Shown here piece after piece: positions 49,011 to 60,192 of a stretch of DNA of 64,000 nt. Within the stretch, counting starts at the first letter, position 1. Each line of letters starts with the position of its first letter. The notes below the pieces were generated by a model. The model did not search any database, was not told where the DNA came from, and saw only the letters and a list, made by a program, of their open reading frames with translations. A program made the position numbers and the translations under genes. Source of the stretch: Acridotheres tristis (Eukaryota > Chordata > Aves > Passeriformes > Sturnidae); the NCBI GenBank assembly GCA_037013685.1, contig CM072904.1:1054001-1118000 (forward strand), read 5' to 3'.

Positions 49011-50413
49011 CCGGGCTCACCAGCCCCCTTGGGAATGAGGCAATTCCATGGAAGTGTGCGAGTGCTTCTGCCACTGGAGCAGAATTCCCACGCTGTCTGC
49101 AGCAGGAGCTGACACCACATCAGCCCTGGGCAGCAGAGCCCCCAGGCCACCCCCACAGCAGCAGCTCTTGCCACACACGCGGGGCTGAGCTCGGATTTGC
49201 TGCCAAAATCCCGCGGGGATCGGCTTCCTCAGCGTTATTTTTATTTTGCTCTCGGGGTTGAGCTCGGATGATGTGAAATATGTGTGGCAAATCCACTCCC
49301 CACATCACATCTCCTGTGTGGAGCTGCTGGGCCTCAGACAACAACTTCCCTGTCTGCAGCTGGTTTATTTACAGAGGCTGCTGATCTGTCTGGGCAGCTG
49401 CTGGAATCTGCTGCTGCTGAAAATCCAGCTCTAATCACCCCTGCCCTGCCCCTCCTTTAGGGATACAATAATAAATCCTTGTGCTGCCTTAATAAAGAAG
49501 GAAAGTGGATCACATTTTACTTTCCCAAGTTTCTCACTGCAGGGAATTTTAGGGCTGTGCTCGATTCGTTGTTTCCCTGCCTCTAAGGCTGAGTCTGGAG
49601 GAGTTCAGGCATCACTCACCTCTGCAAACCTGATTTCAGGGCTTTCAATAACCCCACCTCCAGACCTCACTTCCCATGGCTGATTTCTGCCCTTGGATAT
49701 TTGGAAACTCTTGTCTCCTGAGTAGCTCAGCCCACTCAGGCTGTGCAGACACAGATTGTGCTGTGCTGGCAAAACGGACTGATAAGGAATTTAATATGAA
49801 AGGCTGCTCAGAGAGGAGAGGAGTGAGATTGTGTCAGGTGATATTCCCAAGAGCTGGAGCCCGTGCCTGTGCACAGACACTGCTTCTGTCTGATGTGACA
49901 GTCCTGCCCTTCTGATCAGGATTTTTCCAGTTCTGCCTTCCTGATCAGGATTTTTTCCTTGCTGAAAGCTCAGGAGAGCTCAAATTCTTCTGCCCCAACC
50001 CCCAAGTCCTGTTTCCTTCTTCCCAGTAGCTGCTTCCCCAAACCAGTGATTCCCAAGCTTTCTCATCCTTCCAGGCCACTGGAGAAGAGCTCCAAGGATC
50101 TTCCCCAGCCAGAGAGTGGCTGGTTCTGGTCTCTGTAATGGGATGCACAGGCTGGAGATGAACACTCACAGCACAATCCAGCCCTGCCCGAACCTCTGGC
50201 CATTTGCTGGGTCATTTTGTGGAGGTAGAAGCTGAGATGGAAGAAGCTGGAAATGAGGTGGGAATTGGAGACACAGAGAGAACACCACCACCTCCAGGAC
50301 TTCCTCTCCTCCCCAGACATTCTGCAGATTGTTCACCTGTGTTGGCTTCAATCTGTGCTTATGACCTCAGTGTTTCCCACCCAGTATAGAGGGGGCTGTG
50401 TGGAGGAGAGGGG
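49011..50413. other. unique sequence, no gene seen
   Basis: Unique DNA with a few CpGs near 49180-49270. A near-duplicate TCTGATCAGGATTTTTCC / CCTGATCAGGATTTTTTCC lies at about 49910-49960. Nothing gene-like could be supported. Confidence 0.4.
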
Positions 50414-51190
50414 TTGGTTTAACGAAGTTTAACGAAGATAAATGCCAGATTCTGCACCTGGGACAGGGCAAACCTGGATGTACAGACTGGGGAATGAGAG
50501 GCTGGAAAGCAGTTCCATGGAAAGGGTCCTGGAGATTCTGGCTGATGGCCAGCTGGACATGAGTCAGCAGTGCCCTGGAGCCAGGAGGGACATCCCTGTC
50601 CTGGGGGCACCAGCCCAGCATTGCTGGCCAGGCCAGGGAGGGATTGTCCAGCTCTGCTCTGGGCTGGGGCAGCCTCACCTCCCGGGTGATTTTGGGCACC
50701 ACAAAATGATCTAAGGATGACCCCAAGGATCCAAAGCTGTTAGAGAATGTTCAAGGAGGGACATGAAGATGGTGAAGGATTCCGAGGGGAAGCTGTGTGA
50801 GGAGTGCTGAGGACACTTGGTTTGTCTCCTCTCTCTGCTGGAGGAGGCTGAGGGGAGGCTCATCGGGGTCTGCAGCTCCTCCCGAGGGGCAGTGGAGGGA
50901 CAAGCACCAACCTCTGCTCTGGGACGGGGACAGGAGGCAGGGAACAGCTGGAGCTGGGCTAGGGCAGGCTCAGGCTGGAGCTCAGGGCAAGGTTCTTCCC
51001 CCAGAGGGTGCTGGGCACTGCCCAGGCTCCCCAGGGAATGGGCACGGCCCCGAGGCTGCCAGAGCTCCAGGAGCGTTTGGACAGCGCTGCCAGGGATGGA
51101 CAGGCTGGGATTGTTGGGGGGTCTGGGCAGGGACAGGGGCTGCCCTGGGTGATCCTGGTGGGTCCCTTCCCACTGAGGAGTTTCTGTGGC
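50414..51190 (+). mobile_element. CR1 LINE, about 777 bp, longest copy here
   Basis: It starts within the reverse-transcriptase end region (ATAAATGCCAGATTCTGCAC, then GGGGAATGAGAGGCTGGAAA and ACATGAGTCAGCAGTGCCC), joins the sequence shared with 33451 at about 50576, and ends CCTGGTGGGTCCCTTCCCAC plus GAGTTTCTGTGG, a slightly altered CR1 terminus. It is 5'-truncated like nearly all CR1 insertions. Frame breaks show that it encodes no working enzyme. It is the most informative member of the young group described in the findings. Confidence 0.93.
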
Positions 51191-52166
51191 TCCCCACTGA
51201 CCCTGAGCTGTTCCATGCCCAGAGCTGTGACAGTGACATCCCTGCAGTCCCATCACTTCACCCTTAGCCCCTTGGGCAAACACCCCCAGTCACATTGTCA
51301 CTGATTCCCACACCTTCTCTTCCTTGGCTCAAGTGAAGAGCCATGACTTCAGGGCAGAGCCAGGGGCGTTTATTTTGTAGATGTTTGTGAGCTCAGTCAT
51401 TCACTCTGAAGCTGAGAGCTGCATCCACTGAGACCAGAACCCCATCTTTGGAGGAAAACCCTCACTCTTATCCCACCCTGGATGACCCAGCCCCCACCAG
51501 AAGTAGGGCAATGTCTTCTCTTTGCCTGCTCATATGGAAACTACACTGGTTTTTCCCCATAATTTAAACCTGATGATGGTGAGCAAGGCCCATTTAATTT
51601 GCCGTTCTTGTTTGCTCATTAATTCCACTGAATTACTTTATTTACCAACATACTTCTTCTAAATTACTTGATTACTTAACTAAATTTATTTATTTACAGT
51701 GGATAGCAGAAGAGAAAAACAGCTGCAGTGGATCCCTGCTGACAGCCCCCAAACCACAGCCTAAGAGTGGCAGTGAACACCCTGGATTTTGGGTGCTGCC
51801 AGCACGTTGCATAAACTCTGAAAGCAGCAGATGTGTCCTTCAGAGGGACATTTCCTCAAACCTGGGGGCAGCTTTTCATGTTATTTTATTGTCCCCAGAT
51901 GCTGCTTGTCCAAATGAGGACAAGCCCAAGCCCCTGAAGCACAGACTGAGTGGTGTGGACAGCACAGAGCAAGCCCTGGAAACGCTGGGGGGATCCTGGC
52001 AGTGTGATACCTCCTAAATCATGGGATCCACAATGGATTCAGCTGGAAACCACAGAACACTGAGCAAACAACTGAACAAATGGAGCAAAGCAAACCCCCC
52101 TGTGGCTTCTTCATTCCTTCCAAGTGTGCTGAAGTTCCTTGTGTAGGTTTTTATATTCCAGGATCC
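51191..52166. other. unique sequence, no gene seen
   Basis: Unique DNA between two CR1 copies, A+T-rich at 51540-51710. Nothing recognised. Confidence 0.4.
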
Positions 52167-52371
52167 TGGAATCACAGAATCTCCTGAGCTGGAAGGTCCC
52201 ACCAGGATCACCCAGGGCAGCCCCTGTCCCTGCCCAGACCCCCCAACAATCCCAGCCTGTCCATCCCTGGCAGCGCTGTCCAAACGCTCCTGGAGCTCTG
52301 GCAGCCTCGGGGCCGTGCCCATTCCCTGGGGAGCCTGGGCAGTGCCCAGCACCCTCTGGGGGAAGAACCTT
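52167..52371 (-). mobile_element. CR1 LINE, about 205 bp, young copy
   Basis: The plus strand starts GGAATCACAGAATCTCCTGA, continues CAGGATCACCCAGGGCAGCC and AACAATCCCAGCCTGTCCAT, and ends CACCCTCTGGGGGAAGAACC. Apart from orientation it matches the 3' ends of the copies at 33451, 50414 and 61730 almost base for base. Confidence 0.93.
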
Positions 52372-52796
52372 TCAAACGGAAAGAGGAGCAAAATCCCGAT
52401 GGTTCTCTGCAGTGCCCTGAAAGAAAATGAATAACAGCTTTTCCAGGAGACCCTGAGGGAGTTCTGCTCATTATAAGACCCTGAATGAGTCTGGGTGATA
52501 TTAGAGGGTCTGATGGGAAACAGATTTCAGGGAGAGCTTCCTGAGGCCACCCAGAAGAGAGTCCTCCTCCCAGCCCTGGGCATTTGGGATGAGCTTGTTT
52601 ACTCCTAAAGAAGTTCCTGTAAGGAAAGATGGTATCTCCAGCAGCTGCTGTAAGCCAGACTGGAAATATTTGTTCAAGAATCCATGGTTCTGTGTCTGCT
52701 TGGTGCCCAATAAGTTCCCAGGGGCCCATAATGGGGCCCAGTGAATTATCCCTTCAGTCACAGCACAGGATTATGGAGCCTCTCTTTACTATTCAG

Positions 52797-52860
52797 CTCT
52801 GGCAGAGCCAAAATCGAGTCAAGCTCAACCGGCTCAGCTCGTTTAAGTTTTCTGCTGCAG
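52797..52860 (+). other. candidate 64-nt exon, unproven
   Basis: The segment is preceded by a pyrimidine-rich acceptor (CCTCTCTTTACTATTCAG) and followed by a near-consensus donor (GCTGCAG|GTAAGG at 52861). Two of three frames are open across it. The segment contains three CpGs in 64 bases, more than the DNA around it. No protein family is recognisable and no partner exon was identified, so a non-coding exon or coincidence is equally possible. Confidence 0.2.
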
Positions 52861-54253
52861 GTAAGGTGTTGTCTGCTCCCCTTCTGATCAGCTTTGGCAC
52901 ATGCAGCAGTGAATGCATCTCCCCAGGGCACAGCAGAAATTGCTGCTTGGTCTGGTGTTCTCATGATGCAGTTTGGGTCAAACAATCTCCTGTTGCCACA
53001 TTCCACCTACTTTGTGCTCCTGTTGCCCATCACGAGCTTGATCTGAGCACTCAAGATAATATTGACATTTCAATGAGACTTTTGCAGCAGACAAGCTTAA
53101 ATATCCTCTTGAAATTGCATTAATTTAGCCAACTGTGTGTGGTGCTGTTACAGCTATGGCAGGGACAGTCTGGAGTGAGGCTCTTGGAAGCTGAGTGGTA
53201 TCAGCAATCCTTGTCTGCAGCAGCTGGACACATGGAGCAGCACTCCTGACAAACCCACTGCAAACCCCACAGCACCTTACGACCCACAGCTCTGTGCTGG
53301 ACCATCTGTGCTGTTCCCCCTTGGAAAGCCTTGGGAATTCTGGAGCAGCAACACAAAGGTCACCAGTGCAAGTGAGAGATTTTGTCACTGCCTCCAGCTT
53401 CACCTCTGTGGATTTTACAGATTTCCAGCCCCAGGGCCAAGAATTTTCTGCAGTACCCAAGGCTTGCTGAGCTCCTCATCCCCCTCTGGCTCTCATTTCT
53501 GGCTGGTTTAGATGTGCAGGAAAGCAGGCACATTGCCAGATGCCAGAGGAGGTTCTAGCATAAAGTCTGCCTTCCTGCATTATTTAATTGCATTTGTTAC
53601 ATTCCTGGTATTTATGTCTTTTCTTCCTATGGGGCTGTGAGGAGTATTTGGGCTGTCAGTGGTGCTGTGCTTCCATCTGATCCCAACAAGCTGAATTTTT
53701 GGAGAATTTAACTGAGGAGAGGCAGTGATACTGCCAAAGATCAGCATGGGAGTTTCACCAGGCTCTGCTTTGGGTGATTCCCACTGCTGGGTCTGATTTG
53801 TGACCCAGCCAATGCCCATGGCAATGTTTGTTCTTTGCTCCCTGGAATACTGTCTTTTACAGGGCTGAAGTGGCACAGCTGAGAGGCTGCTGCTGGAGCA
53901 GAATAGGGGTGTGAATCCCTGTTTTTATGCACTTCCAGTAGTAACCCCTGATATACTGCACTCCTTATCCTGAGGACAGGGAAGGACTTTTTGTGCCCTC
54001 TCTCATGATTACCATTACATCAGGATTGAGACTCAATAAACTGATTTTTCTCCTGCAGCCCACAGGGTCTGGCCTGGCTCACAAATGGTTAAGCTCCTGC
54101 AGCTCAGCAGCTCATCTGTAATTAAGGGCATCTGTCAGTAAAACATCCTCCTCTCTGGGGCTGGAGGTGCCAAGGGCTGCCTTGGGCTGGGGTTTATTCC
54201 CAGGAAACTCCAAAGGCTCTGCCAGTCCCTCCTGGGCACCAGGGGAACCTCCA

Positions 54254-54291
54254 GGCTGGTGGCCCTGGGCTGGTGGCCCTGGGCTGGTGGC
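54254..54291. repeat. 14-bp tandem repeat, 2.7 copies
   Basis: GGCTGGTGGCCCTG repeats at 54254, 54268 and (partly) 54282. Confidence 0.9.
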
Positions 54292-57200
54292 AGGGTCGTG
54301 GTGCAGGCTGGGGCTGTGAAATGCAGGTTTCCAGCTGTGAAAAACGAGGTTCACTTTCCTGGTAGATTTTAAAATGTTTAATAAAAGACAATAAGAGACA
54401 AACAGTAAAGCAAAAGGTTGTATCAGCCAGTGCTTGGCATTCAGCCAAGAGCACCCTTGCTGCTTTGGAGACACCCCTTAAATCCATCAGCCCCTTGCAT
54501 GTTCATAGACACATCATACATTTTCAAACTTTTCTACCAACTATTTTCTATATTCCAAGAACTGTTTTACATGGCCACTCCTTGAGTCCACCTTTTCAGA
54601 GCATGTGTGTTTCTTGGCCGTGGTTTTAATTTATTTTTCTTGTCAGTTTTAATTTGGGCTGTGGTCTTCAATTTCTACACATGGTCAGTGCTGGTACTGC
54701 TGTATCAGTAGCAGGTGTCTTCACTGGGTGTTACCCAAGCAAGCAGGCAGTTCACTTACTGCAGACACACTTTATCAGCCTAGGTTACTCCCACAGAAAG
54801 AAAACTATATCTTAAAAACAATTTCAACACCACACATAGAGTATCCACCTTAATACTTGCAAAAAGTCAATACCATAATACGTATTTATAACACAGCTGT
54901 GCACAATCCCTCTGCTTCTGGGCACTGGGATACTCAGAAATCCCAGTTCCTTTATGTTTCACAAGTGTTCCTGAGCATTCCTGGAAAGGCAGCTTGGGCT
55001 GTACCCACAGATCTCCTCAGCCCTGCACAGCACCAGTCAGAACAAGCTGGATTTTGCTCTTTGCTAAGCTGAAATGGGCCAAGGGTAATTTCGACCAATT
55101 TTGTATCTGAGGAGGGCTCCAGGGAGAAGTCAGAGCAGCTTAAAGAGAGGCAGCTGCATTCCAGAAATAACTCCTGTTCCCTCAGCACAGGGAACAAACT
55201 GGGCACCCTCAGAGCAACATGTTTATTGCAAACAGCACACTAGCTTTATTTTTTTTTTTTCCCAGGACTTGAGGAAACTCCTCCTGGCTTCCAAGAAAAC
55301 TTTACCAGGGTACTTTAAAGGGAGGCAGGAACTTTAAGGCAGTGGTGGCCACTGGGCTGTCACAAGCAGGGGCCTGGGGGAGCCAGTCTAAACTTCCAGG
55401 TCCATTTTTAGGCCAGAAGGGACTCCCTGCCTTGTGATATTCTATTAACTATGTCAATTTTCTCTTGTAATTTCATCTTGGCCCTTCTAGAAGGAGATGA
55501 AATAGTATCAAGTATGGCTACAGGAGTAAAATGAGTTTTTTCTTCTCCACGCATCAGATCAAAAATGCTGCTGAGTTTTTGTGGCTTCCTTATAATTAAG
55601 AGGATGCAGCTTCTGAGCTCGTGGTAAAATCATTACCAGGGTTTATTCGTGCTGAGTTTTAGAGTCCACCACATTGTCCAGCCTTTATGTGTGAGCTGAG
55701 GTGGCCTCTCATCCCCAGCTCAGATCTGAGCTGGGCTCCAGGGACTCTGGGCCTGTCAGAAATCCTACATGATGTAACAATTTCATTTGCTGGAAATAAA
55801 TACCCTGTAAATAATGCCAGCAAAGCTCGCTGTTCCTTCAGGAGGGATGTTTCCATCCATGGAAAACAAACATCTGGGCTTTGGTTTGTTGCTTTATTGC
55901 TGCCTTTTGCCTTTACAGAGCAGCGGGAGGTCACTGTCCAGGGACTCCCTTTATATGACTTTTGTTCAGAAACTATTCTTGAGCACTGAAAAGATTATCC
56001 ATGAATCATGCCCATAATGCCTAACTTGCTGTACACAAACATTTCCACTTTGTAGCAATTTCCCTCATCTCTGGGTGAAAGCAAAGAACAAATGGAAACT
56101 CTTTATTTTCCATGAAAACCAGAGACGTTGGAACTGTTGAGTTCTGCTTTTCAGGCTTCTCATCTCACAGGTAAAACTGGGACAACTCCACAGTGTTTTC
56201 AGGGAGTCTGGATCCAAAAAGCAACCAGGAAGCATCTGATAGGAGATAAAATCTAGAAGAGTGGTTGGACTCTGCAATGATAGGCATTGCCTAAGTGGGT
56301 AGGTGATATTTAAGTTTGTTGCAGCTAAACAGGTAAATTTTAACTAACTAGGTGCATTTACTATTGGTAACTGAAGTTTACCGGTATGGCAAGAGAAAAA
56401 TATCACATTCCACAAGCAGCAAGCATCCAGAATATGGGTGTGACCAGGGCAAAAGTCAGAGGTGGAAACTGGATATCCAACTGTAGTGGATAAACATCTC
56501 TGTAAGATGGGGCTTGCTGGGATAAAGAGAGCAATAACTGCACATTTTATCCCCAAACTGTGCAATCTCATGAACTTTGAATTCTTCAGCCCCCACATTC
56601 ATCACCATCTCCCACCAGAGTCCCTTTATCCTAATTCAATCACTAAACCTGGACAAGGTGGGCTCTGTGTCATGACCCAAGCAGCCAAATTCACCAGGAC
56701 TGCTCCTGAACCCTGTGTGACAGCAGCAGGACTCCTACACCTCCCCATGGGGAGAAGATGAAGAAAGGTCTGTTCCAGAAGAGAAGCAGAACTGTGTCAG
56801 CAGCCCAGGGAAGCTCTGTGCTGACAGACAATGTTTTGGTTCTGGATTTGAACGCGAGAAATGTCTCATGTAGAAATTTTGGGGCAGAGCTTTCCACCCT
56901 CCTGATAATCAAGTGGTTTCTTAGAGTAGAAGCCAAATCATAGTACCTGGCTATAAACACAGATCCAAACATGAAAAACAAATCAAAATCTGATTTCTCA
57001 TTAGCCTAACTCCTACTGAACAAGAAAATTCATTATGTCTTCATTAGCAGTCATTTCATAATGGAACAACTTTGCATTAGGACTTGGCCAAGAAGGCACT
57101 GCACGGAAGGCCAAAATGTTCCAGTTCCTTCAGACTCCACCAGGAGAAAGTTCCTTTATTGTCCAGCCCATTGGTAGCTGAGACTGCCCTGCCAGGACCT

Positions 57201-59353
57201 AGCAAACAGATGACCATTCCCATCTCATCTAGCAATTATTATTCCTTCCAGTTTTCCTCATTTTTCACAGTTGCTTTCCCACCAGCAGTGCTCAGAAGAG
57301 CCCCCAGCACTGCAGGACACAGTGTGCTGTGACAGGGACAGAGCTGAGCTTTGGTTCAGGGTCTGTGGGGTGAGACAGGAGTCTGGGTCATTCCCTGCAG
57401 ATCCTGCATGGCCACAGAGCAGCTGGCAAAGTCCCACCTGCAGCTGGCAGAGGATTGGCACACAAACCCTGGGATGGACTCACAGCCCTAGTCCAGCCGG
57501 GCCAGACCTCCCTGCAAATGTGCAGGAGAAAGATTTCCTTCTTGGCAGTGGGAAGAACGTCATTTTCAGGAGTTTTAGGGGTAAAAATAGAACAAGGGCA
57601 GCCTTGCAGCACCAGGCCCTTCACCTGAGGGTGCAGGTGCAGTCCTGGGGGACAGGGCACAGGGCAAGGTGCCTGGGTCACACCTCAGCAGTCACCCTGA
57701 GAAGGGAGAGACAAACAGGACAGGTTCCCAAGAAGGGCAGAGATCAAACAGAAACTGAAATGTGGGGACATGCCCAGGCTGTGGGGACAGTGCCATGAGG
57801 GCACAGGGCTGCCAGGGCTCAGCACAAGCTCTCCTGGTGCTCACTGGTGCCAGAGGCCTCTGCAGCAGTTCCAGCTCTGTTCCAGCTCCATTCCAGGCCA
57901 GCTCTCAGCACTGCAAGGGTCTGCACCGAGGTTAAAACATCCAAGTATTCTACAACACACTGGCATTGGAAAGCATGGCAGTTTCACTCAGGAAAGCAAG
58001 GACACAACCTCTGCAGCACCAGCCAGCCTTTCACATTCACCACTCCATCACTTCCCATTACCAGAAGCATTTATTTCTCACCAAAGTGCTCCCAGCATCA
58101 GCACACATTTAAACCATATTATTTTTCAAGTCAAGGTCTGAACACAGCCTGTATCAAAGTGCTCCATTCTTGCCTTCTGCCAGGCAGTCTCTCATGGCTC
58201 AGCCATGTGTTCCCAGGCTCCAAGCCCAGCTGCTCTTGGAAACCATGCTCCAAGCACATGTTCCTGCATGGGATGTTCATTATTATTTTCAGCTTTATTT
58301 TATTGGTGCACATCCTCCCTGTGTGCCCCCAAAGGGCTGCTTTCAGCAGGGTTTGTACCAAGTTGTTTGATTGGCTTCAGGCTCCTTTGTGAGTTTATCC
58401 AATGCCAAGCTCAGGCACTGAACCCATGCCAGGTAATTCATCATTTCTCCTTAAAAGCTATAGACAGAATCCTGCTCTTAGCTTGTCAGATAAAGGCCTG
58501 AGAATTGCCTTTCAGCCCACCTAATGAGGGTTTGTGTTTTTCTACGCTTGGGAGGATGGATGGTCTTAATTTCTAGTTTCTTTCAAAGAGAGCAATTTTC
58601 TTCCACAAAAAAGACCAGGAATAATAGGCACAATGTGGCTTATTCTGAGTCACCCTTTAACCATTTGTACTTATATTTTCTCTTTGTGCATCTACCCTGA
58701 AACTCAGAGTCTCCTTCAGCTGCTGCTGTACATTTTCCCCTGCCATGGGACATTTCTGTGCCTGAGGGTTTAATGCACAGCGAGCATCCTCTCCTGGACT
58801 TGCTGACATTCTCCACAAATACTTCCCTCAAATTTGAGGTGTTCCAGACAGGGTTTTTCTATTCCAGATCTGCAGGAGTTGGCTTTTGGGTGTGAGGAAT
58901 TTGAGACTAAGTGCACAAGGAACTGTGCAGGGCCAGAGCTCCTCCTTCTGTGCACAGAAATCCCTCAAGGGCACCATGGAGGGGGGGCTATAGGAGGAGT
59001 CTCCCAATCACTCTGGCACTGCCCGTATTGAACGATTCTACATGAATATTCCTGGGCATCACAGCAGTTCTCATTGGCCAAATGCTAAATCCAAATCTCT
59101 GTTCTCTGTGATTCTTGCTTTCTCCAAATTCACCCCACTTTTGGGACAGTTTCACCCCAAGCTGGAAGCTCAGCCTGGGGAGTGTTCAGTCCCACAGTCC
59201 ATCAGATTCAGCCTTGAGGTGGCATCCAAAGGGATCTCCAGGGGAGGATGAAGCAGCAGGGAAGGAACAAAACAGGGACTCCAAAGGAAGCAGTGACCTG
59301 TGAAGAGCTGAGAGGGAGAAATAAACACACAGCAGGTTTCCAGTGGGCTGTGA

Positions 59354-59805
59354 GAGAATCCCAGACTGGTTTGGGGTGGAAGGCACCTTAAAGCCCATCC
59401 AGTGCCACCCTTGCCACGGGCAGGGACACCTCCCACTGTCCCAGGCTGCTCCAGCCCCAGTGTCCAACCTGGCCTTGGGCACTGCCAGGGATCCAGGGGC
59501 AGCCACAGCTGCTCTGGGCACCCTGTGCCAGGGCCTGCCCACCCTGCCAGGGAACAATTCCTGCCCAATATCCCATCCAGCCCTGCCCTCTGGCAGTGGA
59601 AGCCATTCCCTGTGTCCTGTCCCTCCATGTCCTTATGAAAAGTCCCTTTCCTGTTCTCCCAGAGGTCCTTCAGGTACTGAAAGGCTACAATAAAGTCACC
59701 TCGGAGCCTTCTCTTCTCCAGGCTGAATAATCCTAATTCTCTCAGCATTTCCTCATATGAGAGGGGCTCCAGCTTTTGGATCCTCTTCATGCCCCTGTTT
59801 CTTTC
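59354..59805 (-). mobile_element. CR1 LINE, 3' part, about 450 bp
   Basis: The plus strand runs from GAGAATCCCAGACTGGTTTG through CACCTCCCACTGTCCCAGGC and CTGCCCTCTGGCAGTGGAAG to AAGTCACCTCGGAGCCTTCT and GAGAGGGGCTCCAGCTTTTG. The minus-strand frame covering this part contains L-F-S-L-E-K-R-R-L-R-G-D, the well-known end of CR1 reverse transcriptase (around residues 31-42 of the frame ending at 59826), so the orientation is certain. The copy is truncated and inactive. It lies about 310 bp upstream of the tRNA gene. Confidence 0.94.
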
Positions 59806-60119
59806 CTTTTTTGATAAGTGCAACAACTATGAAGAGCCCAAATATCATCATTTCTTTGTAAACTTCTCAAGCTGCTGGGCTGGGGAAAAGGGAATCATCC
59901 ATCTTGATGTCCTGACAGGGATGAGGTGAAGGACAGTAAATTCCAGCTTTGGGTTCACCTTGTGTGGTGGTTTTGTGTCTTGGATGGGTTTTGTTGCGGT
60001 TTGGAAAGAGAATTGAAAATCCTTAGAGCAGAACATTCCAGCAGTGCCATTTCACACCAGAATTATGAGAAAATTAAGATATGAAATGTTTGCAGAGGCA
60101 AAAGCACCCAAATTTCAGA
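59806..60119. other. upstream flank of the tRNA gene
   Basis: Unique sequence. No conserved upstream element could be recognised. tRNA promoters are internal, so none is required. Confidence 0.4.
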
Positions 60120-60192
60120 GGCTCCATAGCTCAGGGGTTAGAGCACTGGTCTAGTAAACCAGGGGTCGTGAGTTCAAATCTCACTGGAGCCT
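60120..60192 (+). tRNA. tRNA-Thr, anticodon AGT
   Basis: The 73-base sequence folds into a complete cloverleaf: acceptor GGCTCCA/TGGAGCC (7 of 7 pairs), D stem GCTC/GAGC, anticodon stem CTGGT/ACCAG with loop CTAGTAA (anticodon AGT at 60153-60155, decoding ACU and, once A34 is inosine, ACC and ACA), a 5-base variable loop, and T stem GTGAG/CTCAC with loop TTCAAAT. The discriminator base is T, as in other vertebrate tRNA-Thr. The A box (TAGCTCAGGGG, 60127-60137) and B box (AGTTCAAATCT, 60171-60181) match RNA polymerase III promoter consensus. There is no intron, and CCA is not encoded, as usual for a nuclear gene. The body (GGGGTTAGAGCACTGG) looks like the tRNA-Thr-TGT family as I remember it and not the AGT family. 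The absence of any mismatch argues for a functional gene and against a pseudogene. Confidence 0.93.

Larger units (their letters stand above)
52372..59353. other. longest repeat-poor interval, no supported gene
   Basis: Seven kilobases with no CR1 or LTR that I could recognise. It holds a splice-flanked candidate exon (52797-52860), a small tandem repeat (54254-54291), a T-run (55249-55260) and several A+T-rich parts. Open frames up to 181 codons (57847-58392) show no domain and overlap others. Intron or intergenic DNA would look the same. Confidence 0.4.

Noticed and set aside
59170..59826. 218-codon minus-strand frame with real similarity to CR1 reverse transcriptase
   Set aside because: Only the last part of the enzyme and the untranslated 3' region are present, so it is a transposon fragment and not a gene.
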